Origin: Steinernema hermaphroditum | Lineage: Eukaryota; Nematoda; Chromadorea; Rhabditida; Steinernematidae | Length of the DNA stretch: 64,000 nucleotides | Reading direction: 5' to 3' | Assembly (NCBI GenBank): GCA_030435675.1 | Contig: CM059622.1 | Coordinates: forward strand, 14,632,001-14,696,000 | Part shown: positions 9,937-20,138 of the stretch, piece after piece | Layout of the letters: each line of letters begins with the position of its first letter | How positions within the stretch are numbered: position 1 is the first letter of the stretch | Notes under the pieces: model-generated | The model's input: only the letters and a program-made list of their open reading frames with translations | What the model was told of the DNA's origin: nothing | The model's database searches: none | Position numbers and translations under genes: made by a program

Positions 9937-10900
9937 ATGGACTGCGTTCCGTACAAGTTTTGTGAAGAAGTCATCGGGTCGCTCGATATGACGAAATCTA
10001 ATTGGGAAGACGATGCGAAAGAACTGAGCGGACTATGGAGGATAGCAGCCGAGAAGTACGCCGAAAATCTGTGCATTCTCGAAATCGCAGTTTGGAAGGA
10101 TCAGGGAAAGTGGCAGTGCAACATCGAAAGAAACTGGGAAATGCCAGAGGATATGAAGCTTCCAAAATCGATGGGCGAACTTCTTGCCATGGACCGTCGT
10201 TTTATCAGAATCGGCGAAGTTATCTTTGGCCGGGACGCCGATAGGCCTATCAATGGAACGGTAATCACCATCTCAAACAAGGAGCTCGTCGAAAAACTGA
10301 TCCCTTTCCTGAATGCACAGTCTTTCTCCTCATGTACGCATCGCTACACGATGCAAGGTTCTCCAGAATATCGAGATGAGGATCGAAAAACATTTCAGCG
10401 ATATGTCAACTTCAATCGTCTATACATGACGTATTATGGCCAACACTCCGAAGACTACTTGGTAGCTCACAACGAAGAACAACACCAGACTCAACCTTTT
10501 GGTGCTTGGTGAAGGGGTGCACTGGCCACACTCAGAAGAAATAGAGGATCTTTTTATCGACTTCCTAAGGAAGCCGACGAACATGAAGCTATACATTGAT
10601 GCCCGTCCAGGGAGTCTGATGGTGACTATAAGAACCGTAAAAGATGTTTTCAAGCGGTGGTGCGAAACTTGCGAAACAAGCTTCCTTTATGCGAATTCAA
10701 ACATCACCGAAGAAGAACTGCTTTCCCTAGCGGTGCCGGCGGGCGTCACCAGGCAAATATCGCGCGAGAATCGCCACATGACCTTTGTCATGGTTAGTTG
10801 GAGGAGAGGAAGAAGGTCGCACTTGGAATGCAGGTTACAGATTAGCGAACGTAAAAGAAATGTTATAATGTCAGAACATAATCTGGAAATTTGGGACTGA
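9937..10900 (+). pseudogene. F-box-like family gene with a one-base frameshift
   Basis: Frame 1 runs MDCVPYKFCEEVIGSLD through HSEDYLVA and then shifts. The rest (VHWPHSEEIEDLFIDFLRK to SEHNLEIWD) is in another frame from about 10470. Comparison with 2283 shows one extra base in GCTCACAACGAAG against GCTCAAACGAAG at about 10467-10470. Everything else is family-typical and full length, so this is a recent loss or a sequence error. It is closest to the 2283 copy, sharing the ending SEHNLEI. AATAAA is at about 10926. Confidence 0.75.
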
Positions 10901-11257
10901 ATGGTTATTTGATAAGCAAATTTAAATAAAGACGTTTTAAAAAGTGTGGTGTGAAATCTAATCATCTAATCATCACCACTTCTTTTGGCGGGACCAGCAT
11001 GACCGTCATAATCCGACGCTCACGCTACCACAACGAATCGAGCATGAGTCATTTCCTCAAACAGCCAACATCACGAGCTTTCAAAGTTCATCGAAAAGTT
11101 TCCACTGACTTCCTCCTTAGTTCAAAACGCTCAGCGAAACAGATGAGTCGATATTTGCCTAAGTGGACGCACGTCTCCTCTTGACTCATAACTCAAATGC
11201 ATACTTTTGCCATATATAAACAGCACAACACCATGATCGACATCAGTTCTCTGCAAG

Positions 11258-12466
11258 ATGTGGTCTCTTCTCGCTGCGCTCACCATCTCTCTCGTCTCAT
11301 CTTCACAAGGCGCTAACTACTGCCACTCTGTAGGTGGCCGACTCTCTGTCTTCACGCTTTCCCGCTTTAGTGCATTTCCGATAAAAGTGTCATCAGTCAA
11401 TGGTATCTCTTCGGGCTACCAACGCAGTCGACGTTCCCGAAAATCGACCAGTACTGTAATGATCCCCCCACGGCGCCGTCACAAGACAAGCCGAAGTGCG
11501 ACGGTCCGTGCTTCTCGATTCTGATCAAGGACAAGAATTCGGTCATCTATGCTGTGCGAGGCTGCAGCCAGAATTTCGGGCTACCCGTGTCAAATCGTCT
11601 TTCGCAGAGCACAACTAACAACAACAACAACAACAAAAACGACATCTACTGCGAGTACGATGCGCACTTCAAGCGTCCAGTGGTGAGCGACCAGAATGAA
11701 ATAAGCTCGGCTGGCAACGAAATGTACTTCGAGCTTTGCAAGTAGGTCATTGACGAGCCTCTAACATCATGCGTTCGTCGCAAAATTACCAATTCAAGAT
11801 TAGATGACCAGGCTAATTCGACCTTGATTGCCCTTGCTCTCTACTTTAGTAGGGTGAAGATATAATCAAGGTCGAATTTGGCTGGACATTGCCATTCATC
11901 TCTAGTTTATATCTTTATATCTTGGACATTACCATTCCGCATCATTTCATATCCTCACTTTAGCGGCGACTTCTGCAACTCCAACAAATACAGCGGCGCC
12001 AACATCGACATCTCCAAATGTAATTCGAACACGACGATGAGTGAGCGCTTGGAAATTCCTTATATCTGATCCATTGAAACATCTTCAGGTAATAACGCTG
12101 CCAGTGAATGCTACGAGTGTGATGGAACAGACTACAACTGCAAAAGCTCCAAAACGAGGTGCGGAAAGCGCTATTGTCTCAAGAGCGAAGTGTCCATCGG
12201 AAGTGAGACTCATCTTCCAAAGCACTACATCAAACCATTCTTTAGAAATGTACTCGATTCGAAAGACGTGTACCAACGTGAATCCGTACGGCGTCGATGA
12301 GTACTGTGGCGAATACGACTACTCATTTGTCGCCGGTGGCATGTCGACGCTGGACGCCAAAATGAAGACCTGCTACTGTAGGGATAAGCAGTACTGTAAC
12401 GGCGCGTCCGTCGTCACGATCCTATTTGCTGTTGTTGTGCCTGTGTTGGCAACGCTAATGCGGTGA
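11258..12466 (+). CDS. secreted two-module Ly6/ET-type protein, probable GPI anchor (265 aa)
   Basis: Five exons, 11258-11329, 11428-11741, 11964-12040, 12089-12202 and 12246-12466, join in frame with GT/AG borders. The product starts with a signal peptide (MWSLLAALTISLVSSSQG). Module 1 (residues about 25-130) has CDGPCFSILIKDK, VRGC and ends ELCNGDFCN. Module 2 (about 155-245) starts ECYECDGTDYNCKSSKTRCG and ends CYCRDKQYCN, the CxC..D..CN ending of Ly6/uPAR three-finger folds. A hydrophobic tail (VVTILFAVVVPVLATLM) fits a GPI-attachment signal. TATA-like ATATATAAA lies at 11212. An asparagine run (TTNNNNNNKN) sits in a module 1 loop. Nematode ET-module proteins act at the cell surface; the ligand here is unknown. 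Confidence 0.8.
11815..11878. repeat. perfect inverted repeat in intron 2 of the Ly6-like gene
   Basis: Arms AATTCGACCTTGATT (11815-11829) and its exact complement (11864-11878) flank a 34-base loop. It could be a short transposon footprint or an RNA hairpin in the intron. Confidence 0.75.
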
Positions 12467-12678
12467 ATCATTATTTATTCGATTATAACTATTCTTTGCT
12501 TGCGATAATATGTACGACAAACAAAATAAATATTGTTATCCAAACATTGTGGGCATGAGTAGGGTGGGACGATGTGAAGTTAGTGTTTTATACAAGTACA
12601 CCATATTTGAAGATTTTATGGTATTCAGTGGAGGTCGCGATCCACTTATTCATACTGACCACGAAGTAACCCTTACAG

Positions 12679-12750
12679 TCCTCGGTAGTATAGTGGTGAG
12701 TATCCGCGCCTGTCACGTGCGAGACCCGGGTTCGATTCCCGGCCGGGGAG
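12679..12750 (+). tRNA. tRNA-Asp (anticodon GTC)
   Basis: A 72-base cloverleaf: acceptor TCCTCGG pairs with CCGGGGA (one G-T pair), discriminator G, anticodon loop CTGTCAC, B box GGTTCGATTCC. It is the same sequence as those at 29156 and 31898. Confidence 0.97.
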
Positions 12751-12867
12751 TAACTTTTTTCCTTCAAGACCGGGTTTTGTTCTTTACTTTTTTTCCATGG
12801 CCTCCAAATCTCCAAAATTTTTTAATATTTTTCTTGGAAGTCACTCAGTATGATAAATGAAAAACTT

Positions 12868-12939
12868 TTCCCATGCCGGGAATCGAACCCGGGCCGCGTG
12901 GGTGAAAGCCACGAATCCTAACCACTAGACCACATGGGA
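12868..12939 (-). tRNA. tRNA-Glu (anticodon TTC)
   Basis: A 72-base cloverleaf with acceptor TCCCATG paired to CATGGGA, discriminator A, anticodon loop CTTTCAC and B box GGTTCGATTCC. It faces the tRNA-Asp gene 117 bases away (convergent). Confidence 0.97.
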
Positions 12940-13044
12940 AGGTGATATGCCTATCTGGCATTCTGTATAGGTGCGAAAATCGGCAGTCGACACAAGAATA
13001 TTGTTCACCGATGAGCAAAATAAATATGGACAAGAAGGATGAGA

Positions 13045-13227
13045 TCAGTGCTGAGAAGTGGTGCCACTCTGGCTGTCCTGCTTCTCTTCGGTGCGCTTCT
13101 GCTGTCCACAGTCGGTGGGCCGCGCCTTGAGGAACGCCTCGACCTTGACTGCATAGGCAGCCTCAGCCACTTTGAGGCTCTGCTTGAAGCGATCGATCTC
13201 CTTCTTGATCTTCGACTTCTCTATTTC
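13045..13227 (-). pseudogene. detached 3' exon of the CCCH gene at 30638
   Basis: It encodes EKSKIKKEIDRFKQSLKVAE to the C terminus (SGTTSQH, stop), matching the last 58 residues of the 30638 protein with one change (A to T). Homology stops abruptly at about 13227 and no upstream CCCH exon follows. Together with the tRNA pair it forms an inverted duplicate of 31405-31970. Confidence 0.85.
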
Positions 13228-13590
13228 GAAAAGGCGCTTTTGCGGTCCACAGACAGTCCGACATTCATAAGAGCAGTTCAGTGACAAGTTCCCAGGTTCA
13301 GGTTTTGTGACATTCCGATAGTAGAACGGCAAAATTACAAATTTAGCTCTAAAAATCATCAATTGTTTTTAGTTATAAACATTAAGTAGTTAGGTACACA
13401 CACATAGATATTTTGTAAATATTTTAAAGCCCAAACACCTCACTTCTCGTCAGTCCCTTTGAGCGACGTGTCCTTTAAGTCGTCGTCCACGGGGTTTCGC
13501 AAGTGGCCATTCGCCGGGTGTTATAACACGTGGGCACATCGTGCGCATTTAAAGCCAGTTTTCCGTTTGATCTATGCCAGTGAATCCAGT

Positions 13591-14217
13591 ATGGGTCTCC
13601 TCTTCTCGCGCTTCTATTCCTTCTTCAACTCTAACGAGAATGTCCGCGTCTTGATGGTCGGCCTGGACGCCGCTGGCAAAACAACGATCCTGTACAAGTT
13701 GAAGATCGGCGAAGTGGTCACTACAATTCCGACAATTGGTAGGCACTGCATTTCGACATCTTTTAGTTTGAATTGTCAGGATTCAACGTGGAGACGGTCT
13801 CCTACCGGAACATCTCTTTCACCGTTTGGGATATCGGAGGCCAGACGACCATTAGACCCCTCTGGCGATATTACTATGCCAACACAAGGGCGATTATTTT
13901 CGTCGTCGACTCGAACGACGTTCAGAGGGTTCAAGAGGCCCGAGAAGAGCTAGAGCATCTGATGACAGAGGACGAGCTTCGTGATGCAGTTCTTCTGGTC
14001 CTGGCCAATAAATCAGATCTTCCCTACGCGATGAAGCCAAGCGATTTGGCCGACAGACTGAGACTATCCGAAATCAGGAATCGAGAGGTGAGCGAAATGA
14101 GAGTTGCAGTAGAATAGACAGTTTCAGTGGTACATCCAAACCACCTGCGCCACCACAGGGGAAGGACTCTACGAGGGACTGGACTGGCTGGCTCGAGAAA
14201 TGACGAAAAAGAAGTAA
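13591..14217 (+). CDS. Arf-family small GTPase (181 aa)
   Basis: Three exons, 13591-13738, 13780-14087 and 14128-14217, give 181 residues, the exact usual length of Arf. Gly2 ([12 protein letters not shown]) fits N-myristoylation and an amphipathic N-terminal helix. Nucleotide motifs are GLDAAGKT (P loop), TIPTIGFNVET (switch 1), WDIGGQ (switch 2, normally WDVGGQ), NKSD (normally NKQD) and TCATTGEG. Arfs recruit coat proteins to Golgi or endosomal membranes. Positions that are nearly invariant in Arf1 differ here ([12 protein letters not shown]), so this is probably a divergent lineage copy and not the housekeeping Arf1. The intron after TIG is shared with the neighbour at 15641. Confidence 0.88.
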
Positions 14218-14673
14218 ACGATTGGGGATGGAAAACGCCGATGTATATATTTTGTTAATGCAAGTAATCTGTCAAACCACGTATGAAATTGAAAAGAACG
14301 CGACCTTTTCATTGATATCGACCAACGTCGTTTAGTGGAGCCTGACGACATGTGTCGATGATGACAAAGCTTTTTCACCGAAGAGCATGTGTTAGATAGC
14401 CAGAGATAGATGTTTTTGGGCTTCGGTGAACCATTGTGCCGAACAGCAACCGAACATGTTCAACTTTTGTGGTTCGGCTCGGTACCTTTCAACGTCTCGA
14501 AGGAATGGGTCCGGTTCAGTTTGAGTGTTCAATATCGCACCGTATTATTGATGATACAAACCACGACTGTGACTCTTTGTTCAGATATTTCAGTACAGGT
14601 CTTTAAAGACCACATTTTTTACCTGCATTCGAAGACCTGGTGAACTGCTCCAGCAACTTCATCTCCTAATTCC
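14218..14673. other. intergenic stretch, no gene recognised
   Basis: 3' flank of the Arf gene. Nothing beyond short non-coding frames was seen; it ends in the left target duplication CCTAATTCC (14665-14673). Confidence 0.4.
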
Positions 14674-15078
14674 GGGAGCAGAACGATTTGACGCGAACGA
14701 TTTGCCGCAGTAACGATTTGACGCGAACGATTTGACGCGAACGGTTCGCCGCGAACGATTTGCCGCGAACGATTTGCCGCGAACGATTTGACGCGGGGAC
14801 AAATCTACTTGCCGCGCCAGGCAATTCGTTCCGGGACCATTCTGTCGCCTTAGTTTCACCAATTTTCGACCTCTTTTTCGCTTTTTTCTTCGATTATCGA
14901 GCCGGCAAATCGTTCGAGGCGAATCGTTCGCGGCAAATCGTTCGCGGCAAATCGTTCGAGGCGAATCGTTCGCGGCAAATCGTTCGCGGCGAATCGTTCG
15001 CGGCGAATCGTTCGCGGCGAATCGTTCGCGTCAAATCGTTACTGCGGCAAATCGTTCGCGTCAAATCGTTACGCACCC
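14674..15078. mobile_element. fold-back transposon, 405 bases, 9-base target duplication
   Basis: The ends (left GGGAGCAGAACGATTTGACG, right in reverse GGGGTGCGTAACGATTTGA) are inverted repeats built of a tandem 13-14 base unit, CGAACGATTTGCCG. The left arm spans about 14674-14798, the right arm about 14903-15078, with a unique middle. CCTAATTCC flanks both sides (14665-14673 and 15079-15087). It has no coding capacity. A 9-base duplication is typical of Mutator-like elements, and a Mutator-like transposase remnant lies at 48706. Confidence 0.8.
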
Positions 15079-15087
15079 CCTAATTCC

Positions 15088-15640
15088 AACCAGCCGATCT
15101 TTGGTATTTATTATTAGATGTGTTCGCAAATCCTGTTTACGCTAAGTTAGCACTTGAACTTCGCACTCGAGCCGAAATGTATGAACTTTGCAATATGGAT
15201 TTTGGTCCTAAGCGTTAAGGCGGAGGCTGACCCGAACTATCTAGCCGTAATTCGTTTATTGAAAAGCTGAATCGTAGCGGATTTGATTTGAATACCAGTC
15301 AGAAAACATTGCAATCACTCCATGATTCACCCTTGTTTGTGCTAGCCCGATGCAGCCCATCATCTCGAAAGACCGATGAGCTTTGAGCGGAGACGAAAGG
15401 CCACGCTTTGCCTTCGTTAGCGTACACTTGGATAGTCAAAACTTCCTAATGATCAATGGATCAATGTAGAGAAAGATGGTGGAATTGAGGGTTTTTCAGA
15501 GTTCTCCCACTAAACATGAAAGAACACCGAACACACTTTCCACAGAGCACTTCAAAGTGACGTGTTTGTGCGCCGGTCGATCGATCGTTTCGAAAGTGGT
15601 CGCTGTTCTTTGAGCGTTGCCACATGCACGCACCTCACAG
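15088..15640. other. intergenic stretch, no gene recognised
   Basis: No coding exon or repeat was identified. CACCTCACAG directly before the ATG at 15641 is a splice-acceptor-like site, possibly for a spliced leader. Confidence 0.4.
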
Positions 15641-16285
15641 ATGGGTTCGCTTTCTTCTCGCTTCTCTTCATATTCCAACTCTAATGAGAATATTCGTGTC
15701 TTGATGATCGGCTTGGATGGCGCTGGAAAGACAACAATCCTGGACAAGATCAAAACTGGTGATTTTGTCAGCACAACTCCCACGATTGGTTGGTACATTC
15801 GAGTGCCCGCGATCACATTGCCGACAATTCTTTTAGGATACAACGCGCTAACGTAATTCACAGAAATGTGCACTTCACTGTGTGGGAACTTGGAAGTCAG
15901 CCGGCCATCAGACCCATGTGGCGACTCTGCTTTGACAACACGAAAGCTCTGATATTCGTTGTCGACTGTAACGATGGTAAGCGTCTAAAAGAGGCCAGCG
16001 AAGAGCTCAACTGGCTGATGATTGAAGATGAACTGAGAGATGTTCCTCTGCTCGTTTTCGCTAACAAATCAGACCTCTTAGAAGAAAGCGATACAAGTGA
16101 CATGACATGCAAATTGGGATTGCCCAAGATTAAAAATCGAAAGGTAAAGAAATTTAATGGAATTCCTGACTGAGTGGAGTCTCCTTTAGTGGCATGTGCA
16201 GTCATCTTGCGCGTTAACAGGAGAAGGCGTTCAAGAAGGACTGGAGTGGTTGTTTCAAAGTCTGTTTGTAGAATCAGAGCCGTAA
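15641..16285 (+). CDS. strongly divergent Arf-family GTPase (184 aa)
   Basis: Exons 15641-15792, 15837-16143 and 16190-16285 keep one open frame. The alternative donor four bases earlier, at the position used in the 13591 gene, would cause a frame problem. P loop GLDGAGKT is intact, as are NKSD and SCALTGEG. Switch 2 reads WELGSQ in place of WDVGGQ, replacing the DxxG aspartate and the second glycine; loss of that aspartate should affect magnesium and GTP handling. Switch 1 is rewritten (TIGWIQRANVIHRN). The N terminus keeps Gly2 (MGSLSSRF). It is about 60% similar to the 13591 protein and probably a tandem duplicate under relaxed or altered selection. Confidence 0.75.
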
Positions 16286-16397
16286 AGAAATTTTAAAACT
16301 GCGCAACTGTCACAAATTTCAGTAATACAGTTCACAAAAAAAACAGTAATACAGCAACAACATTTCCTTTCTTCGGGAATACTGCTTCTTCCTCTTG

Positions 16398-16790
16398 AGA
16401 TGATCTTCTCGGACGAAAAGAAATTCAACTTGGACGACCCGGATGGATCGCACGAATATTAGCAAGGGGCCGTGTCGTCAGCAGACATAACTTCGAAAGA
16501 GGAACGGAGATCGTCTTACTCGGATGAACAGCTGCATGTACCATAGGTCGTTGAGAATTATCTGCTTCCATTATCTGGTCGGCCAACTTCATCTTCCAGC
16601 AGAATGCGTTCCACTCCAAGTTTTCGAAGATCGAGAATAGCTGTCACTCTGTGAGCGTTCTGTTGGTGTCCTGGCTGATAGAGGGAACTGGGACATACGT
16701 ACTAAGCTGTAGCGCGAGCAGCATCGACAACAAAATAGGCATCCAAGTGTGCTAGAAGTCATTGCCAAAGCTCAGAGAACACTGACGAAG
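16398..16790 (+). pseudogene. Tc1/mariner-type transposase remnant
   Basis: It encodes VIFSDEKKFNLDDPDG, the region of the second catalytic Asp in DDE transposases, followed by RGRVVSRHNFERGTEIV, then stops and shifts. VENYLLP and QQNA-like residues come later in other frames. No intact ends were found. The pattern resembles the Tc3/mariner side of the superfamily. Confidence 0.65.
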
Positions 16791-17001
16791 ACGGTCCTAC
16801 ATCTCTGAAGCCGCGCATGTGCCGCGAACATTCCCAGATGACCCGCAAATTCTTGAGTTTTCTCAAGTATGCCGTGAACACCGAACGATTCGACTTCAAA
16901 GCCGCACCAGAAATGTTCAATTTACATGTATCAAGACGTATTTATACTTGTTTTTCAACTATCCTTCCGTTCCACTTCCGCCTCCATTTCCAAACTCACA
17001 A

Positions 17002-17094
17002 TTACAGGTCCAATAGCTCTTTCATCCAATCGGAGTTTCGAGTATTCAACGATCCAATGACATCTTCACAGAACTTGTACGGAACGCAATCCAT
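17002..17094 (-). pseudogene. 5' fragment of an F-box-like family gene
   Basis: It encodes MDCVPYKFCEDVIGSLN and 13 further residues, then stops. Upstream (17095-17240, minus strand) the paralogous 5' flank is preserved, including CAATCTTGG-type GTATTCGGCC..TGGAGACTAC and a TTCCAG acceptor. This is therefore a whole promoter plus the first 30 codons, truncated after the first F-box helix. Confidence 0.8.
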
Positions 17095-17487
17095 CAGAGA
17101 CGAATCTGGAAGTACACCAGAATTTAGTGTAGTCTCCAATCTTGGCCGAATACAACAGGGCACGCCGGATCAATTTTTGACATACACTAATCTAATGACC
17201 GATTTCGTGAGACACATTCTCTGTCCCCCACACGGGCTGCCATAACCATTTCTCAATCTTGTGTTAAATGTGGTATTTGCCATGTGGACATTGCAAAATG
17301 CGACGTCATATGCCACTCATCCATGTCTATATCCATGTCCGGTTCTTTGATTTATACCAAATGCGTGGTGATAATAATAAACTTTAGCTCCAATGAACAA
17401 AGAATAAGTGGAGAGTGAAAAGGATGGAAGAGAAATTTCGGTTGAGTATAATGTACGGGAAAGGTCGAGAATTACGAATTCACCAGT
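17095..17487. other. upstream flank of the 17002 fragment and spacer
   Basis: 17095-17240 is the reverse-oriented 5' flank of the truncated family copy. 17241-17487 shows no coding or repeat signal except GATAATAATAAAC-type A/T-rich sequence. Confidence 0.4.
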
Positions 17488-17550
17488 GGCAGGTTGAGAA
17501 CGGTGTCGAGTTCTTGTCTATCGATTGAAATGGACGCGAACAGAGAGAGG
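17488..17550 (+). promoter_or_regulatory. bipartite upstream block of the F-box-like family
   Basis: GGCAGGTTGAGAACGGTGTC, then CTATCGATTGAAATGG and GCGAACAGAGAGAGGATG. It is almost identical to the 4311 block, and similarity continues to the ATG at 17678. Confidence 0.6.
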
Positions 17551-17677
17551 ATGTATCTCTCGTAATCGATCATTAGAGTTTCTCTGAATGTTATCTAGAC
17601 AAGATGGCGCGTCTAGTTTTATTCGGCCATGCTTCGAGACTACCGTAATATCTAGAGTGATTTCAGATTTGTTTCTG

Positions 17678-18667
17678 ATGGACTGCGTTCCGTACAAGTT
17701 TTGTGAAGATGTTTTCTGTTCGCTCGATATGTTGAAATGTAAATTGGAAGACGCTGCTAAAGAACTGACCGGACTGTGGAAGATAGCCGCAGAGAAGTGC
17801 GCCGAAAATTTGTGCACTCTTAAAGTCACACTTTGGAAGGATATTCAGGGAAAGTGGCAGTGCACCTTCGAAAGAAGGTGGGAAATGCCTGAGGATATGA
17901 AGCTTCCAAAATCGATTGGCGAACTTCTCGCCATGGACCGTCGCTTTACCAGAATCGGCGCAGTTGTCTTTGTCGGGGATGCTTATCAGCCCATCAATGA
18001 AGCGGTAATCACCATCTCAAACAAGGAGCTCGTCGAAAAACTGATCTCTTTCTTGAACGCTCAGTCTCTCTTCTCGTGTGTACATCACTACATGCTGCAA
18101 GGTTCTCCTGAAAGTCGAGATGAGGATCTAGAAGTATTCCTGCGGTATGACAACATTGTCGGCCTGTTCATTACGTATTACGGCCAACACTCCGAAGACT
18201 ATTTGGTAGCCCAAATAAAGAACAGCTCCAGACTGGACTATCTAGAGATTAACGAAGCGGTGCACTGGCCACATTCGGAAAAAGTTGAGGATGTTTTCAT
18301 AGAATTTCTAAGGAAACCGATGAAAATTCACCTCTTCGTTTACACCTATCCAGGGAGTCTGATGGTCACCATAAGAACCGTGAAAGATGTTTTCAAGCAG
18401 TGGTGCAAAACTGGGAAGCTAAGCGAACTTAAAGCGAATTCAGACGTCACCGAAGAAGAACTGCTGCCTCTGACGGTGCCGGAGGGCGTCACCCGGCACA
18501 TGAAGCGCGCAAACGATGACTATGAGTCGATGTTCATCATTCAATGGAGAAGGGGAACAACGTCGGTCCTGGAATGCAGATTAGAGTTTAACGATAGTTA
18601 TCGATATGTATTAATTTCAGATGGTGATATCGATTTCTTATATCTTGAGGAGTGGGTGGATATTTGA
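17678..18667 (+). CDS. F-box-like family protein, MDCVPYKF subgroup (329 aa)
   Basis: Complete frame starting MDCVPYKFCEDVFCSLD with the TTTCAG acceptor 13 bases upstream. It is the most changed of the four close paralogues: IGSLDMTKSDW has become FCSLDMLKCKL in the first helices, and it has a longer acidic C terminus (DGDIDFLYLEEWVDI). Landmarks are LTGLWKIAAEKCAENL, LLAMDRRFTRI, ELVEKLISFLNAQ, HSEDYLVAQIKNSS, VHWPHSEKVEDVFIEF and EEELLPLTVPEGV. Changes are concentrated in exposed-looking positions while the motifs are kept, which fits a maintained gene. Confidence 0.8.
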   Translation: MDCVPYKFCEDVFCSLDMLKCKLEDAAKELTGLWKIAAEKCAENLCTLKVTLWKDIQGKWQCTFERRWEMPEDMKLPKSIGELLAMDRRFTRIGAVVFVGDAYQPINEAVITISNKELVEKLISFLNAQSLFSCVHHYMLQGSPESRDEDLEVFLRYDNIVGLFITYYGQHSEDYLVAQIKNSSRLDYLEINEAVHWPHSEKVEDVFIEFLRKPMKIHLFVYTYPGSLMVTIRTVKDVFKQWCKTGKLSELKANSDVTEEELLPLTVPEGVTRHMKRANDDYESMFIIQWRRGTTSVLECRLEFNDSYRYVLISDGDIDFLYLEEWVDI

Positions 18668-20008
18668 GATAAATATATACGTCTTAAACAGTGTGATGTG
18701 AACATTTATGGGCCGGCGTTGTAGCTGAATCGCTCGATTACGGTATACGTGGGTAAACTCGAAAAGTTGCGGGCCGCCTCGGGATCAGGACTGTGGGAGA
18801 GTCGAGAATAGATACAAGCACCAAATTTGATTACCCTCATAAATCTTGAAAACCATACGCTCGCTGAGCGAACGAGTTGCGTTTACTCGTTTTGCCTCGA
18901 GTCCGACTTCAACTCCAGAGTCCACCATTCCTAGACTTCAAGTCCAAACGGACTTGAACCGTGTCTTGGAACGACCAGCATCATTGGCATGATGACGTGC
19001 AAACGGTAGCAAATAGGAAAATCGAAGTCTTTCTCGGTTGTCTACAAAGCCAAATGAGGCCACTCGAAAGTATCGGAATCGGTATTGTGGGCGTAACAGT
19101 GTATTGTGAAGTCCTATGGATACGGTATCTGTCAGTTCGAGGCAAGAGGTCAGCTCTACCTCTGACTAATGACGCCGTACACACACCAAAGCATTATGGC
19201 CCTCGTCCAATCAGGTGGCGCTGCAATTAGCGACGGTTTTAGCGCACACCGATAATCCATCACGGATATCGGGAGATGTGCCAAAGCGGGCCGCCTAATT
19301 GCCTTACACCTGAGGCAGAATCCCAAGGTCAGAAACGCCCCTTCCGAATCCTTACTTAAGCAATCTGCACGGCCATTCGTGGCCGGCCCCGACTAGACGT
19401 AGTCGCGTCGGATCTTCTCATCTCCTGTGTCCCATCCTTGTCTCGAGCTCCCTGCGGTGAGCAAGTCCTCCCGCACAACAACTGTATCTCATCCCGCGCT
19501 AATAAATCCTGTCGACTCAAAGACCAGCGTCCACTCAGATTCCACTCCTAAGTTCCACTCTTAGCCCCCTCTACACTTGTATTTTCACTGTATTAAGGTA
19601 ACACAGCGATTGGTTCGGCTAGCGGAGCGGACGAGGATGCTGGCTCTGCTATGGCGGAAGGTGGTATTGTGGGCGTAACAGTGTATTATCTCACAGAAAA
19701 TCTCACAAGGGACGGCTACATTTAGGGGCGAACAATTCTCGAAACGACCGAACAACCACCATCATTTACATGTTCAGATCCTTGAATTAAAAATTACATT
19801 AGAATCACATTAACCGACGCCAAATTGACCGATGACCAGTCTTTGCATCTTTGCGATCTGATCTTCACCTAGTTTTTCATTCATGTTTTTAGTCCTATCG
19901 TCACGCCGTTCCTGTGCAAGTCCTATCCATGTCGAAGACTCCCATCCAGTCGTGCTGAATCGTCATTTACTGTGCGGGCATTCTTTTCATTTGCGCATTT
20001 TAAGTAGC
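18668..20008. other. intergenic stretch with a possible LTR-like segment
   Basis: TGTGGGCGTAACAGTGTATT occurs twice in direct orientation, at 19086 and 19667. Between them is GC-rich DNA with an AATAAA (about 19501), as seen in some LTRs. No retrotransposon proteins are adjacent. No host gene is supported. Confidence 0.35.
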
Positions 20009-20045
20009 AAGTTGAGAACGTGTTTTACTTCGATCGATTGAACCG
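20009..20045 (+). promoter_or_regulatory. bipartite upstream block, diverged copy
   Basis: AAGTTGAGAACGTGTTTTAC followed by CGATCGATTGAACCGATG, about 95 bases before the ATG at 20139. Both half-motifs are kept although the downstream gene is strongly diverged from the other family members. Confidence 0.55.
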
Positions 20046-20138
20046 ATGTAACGCTCAGTCTCTTCCACTTTGATCTAACCAACGTCGTTCGCTCTCGATG
20101 TTTCGAAACTCATTCCGCGTTGTTTTAGATTTACCCCA

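Noticed and set aside
15790..15850. Frameshift in the second Arf gene
   Set aside because: Using the donor at 15793 in place of the one four bases earlier gives a continuous frame, so no frameshift is needed.
19086..19690. Complete LTR retrotransposon
   Set aside because: A 20-base direct repeat exists, but there are no gag-pol frames between, no clear primer-binding site, and borders are undefined.
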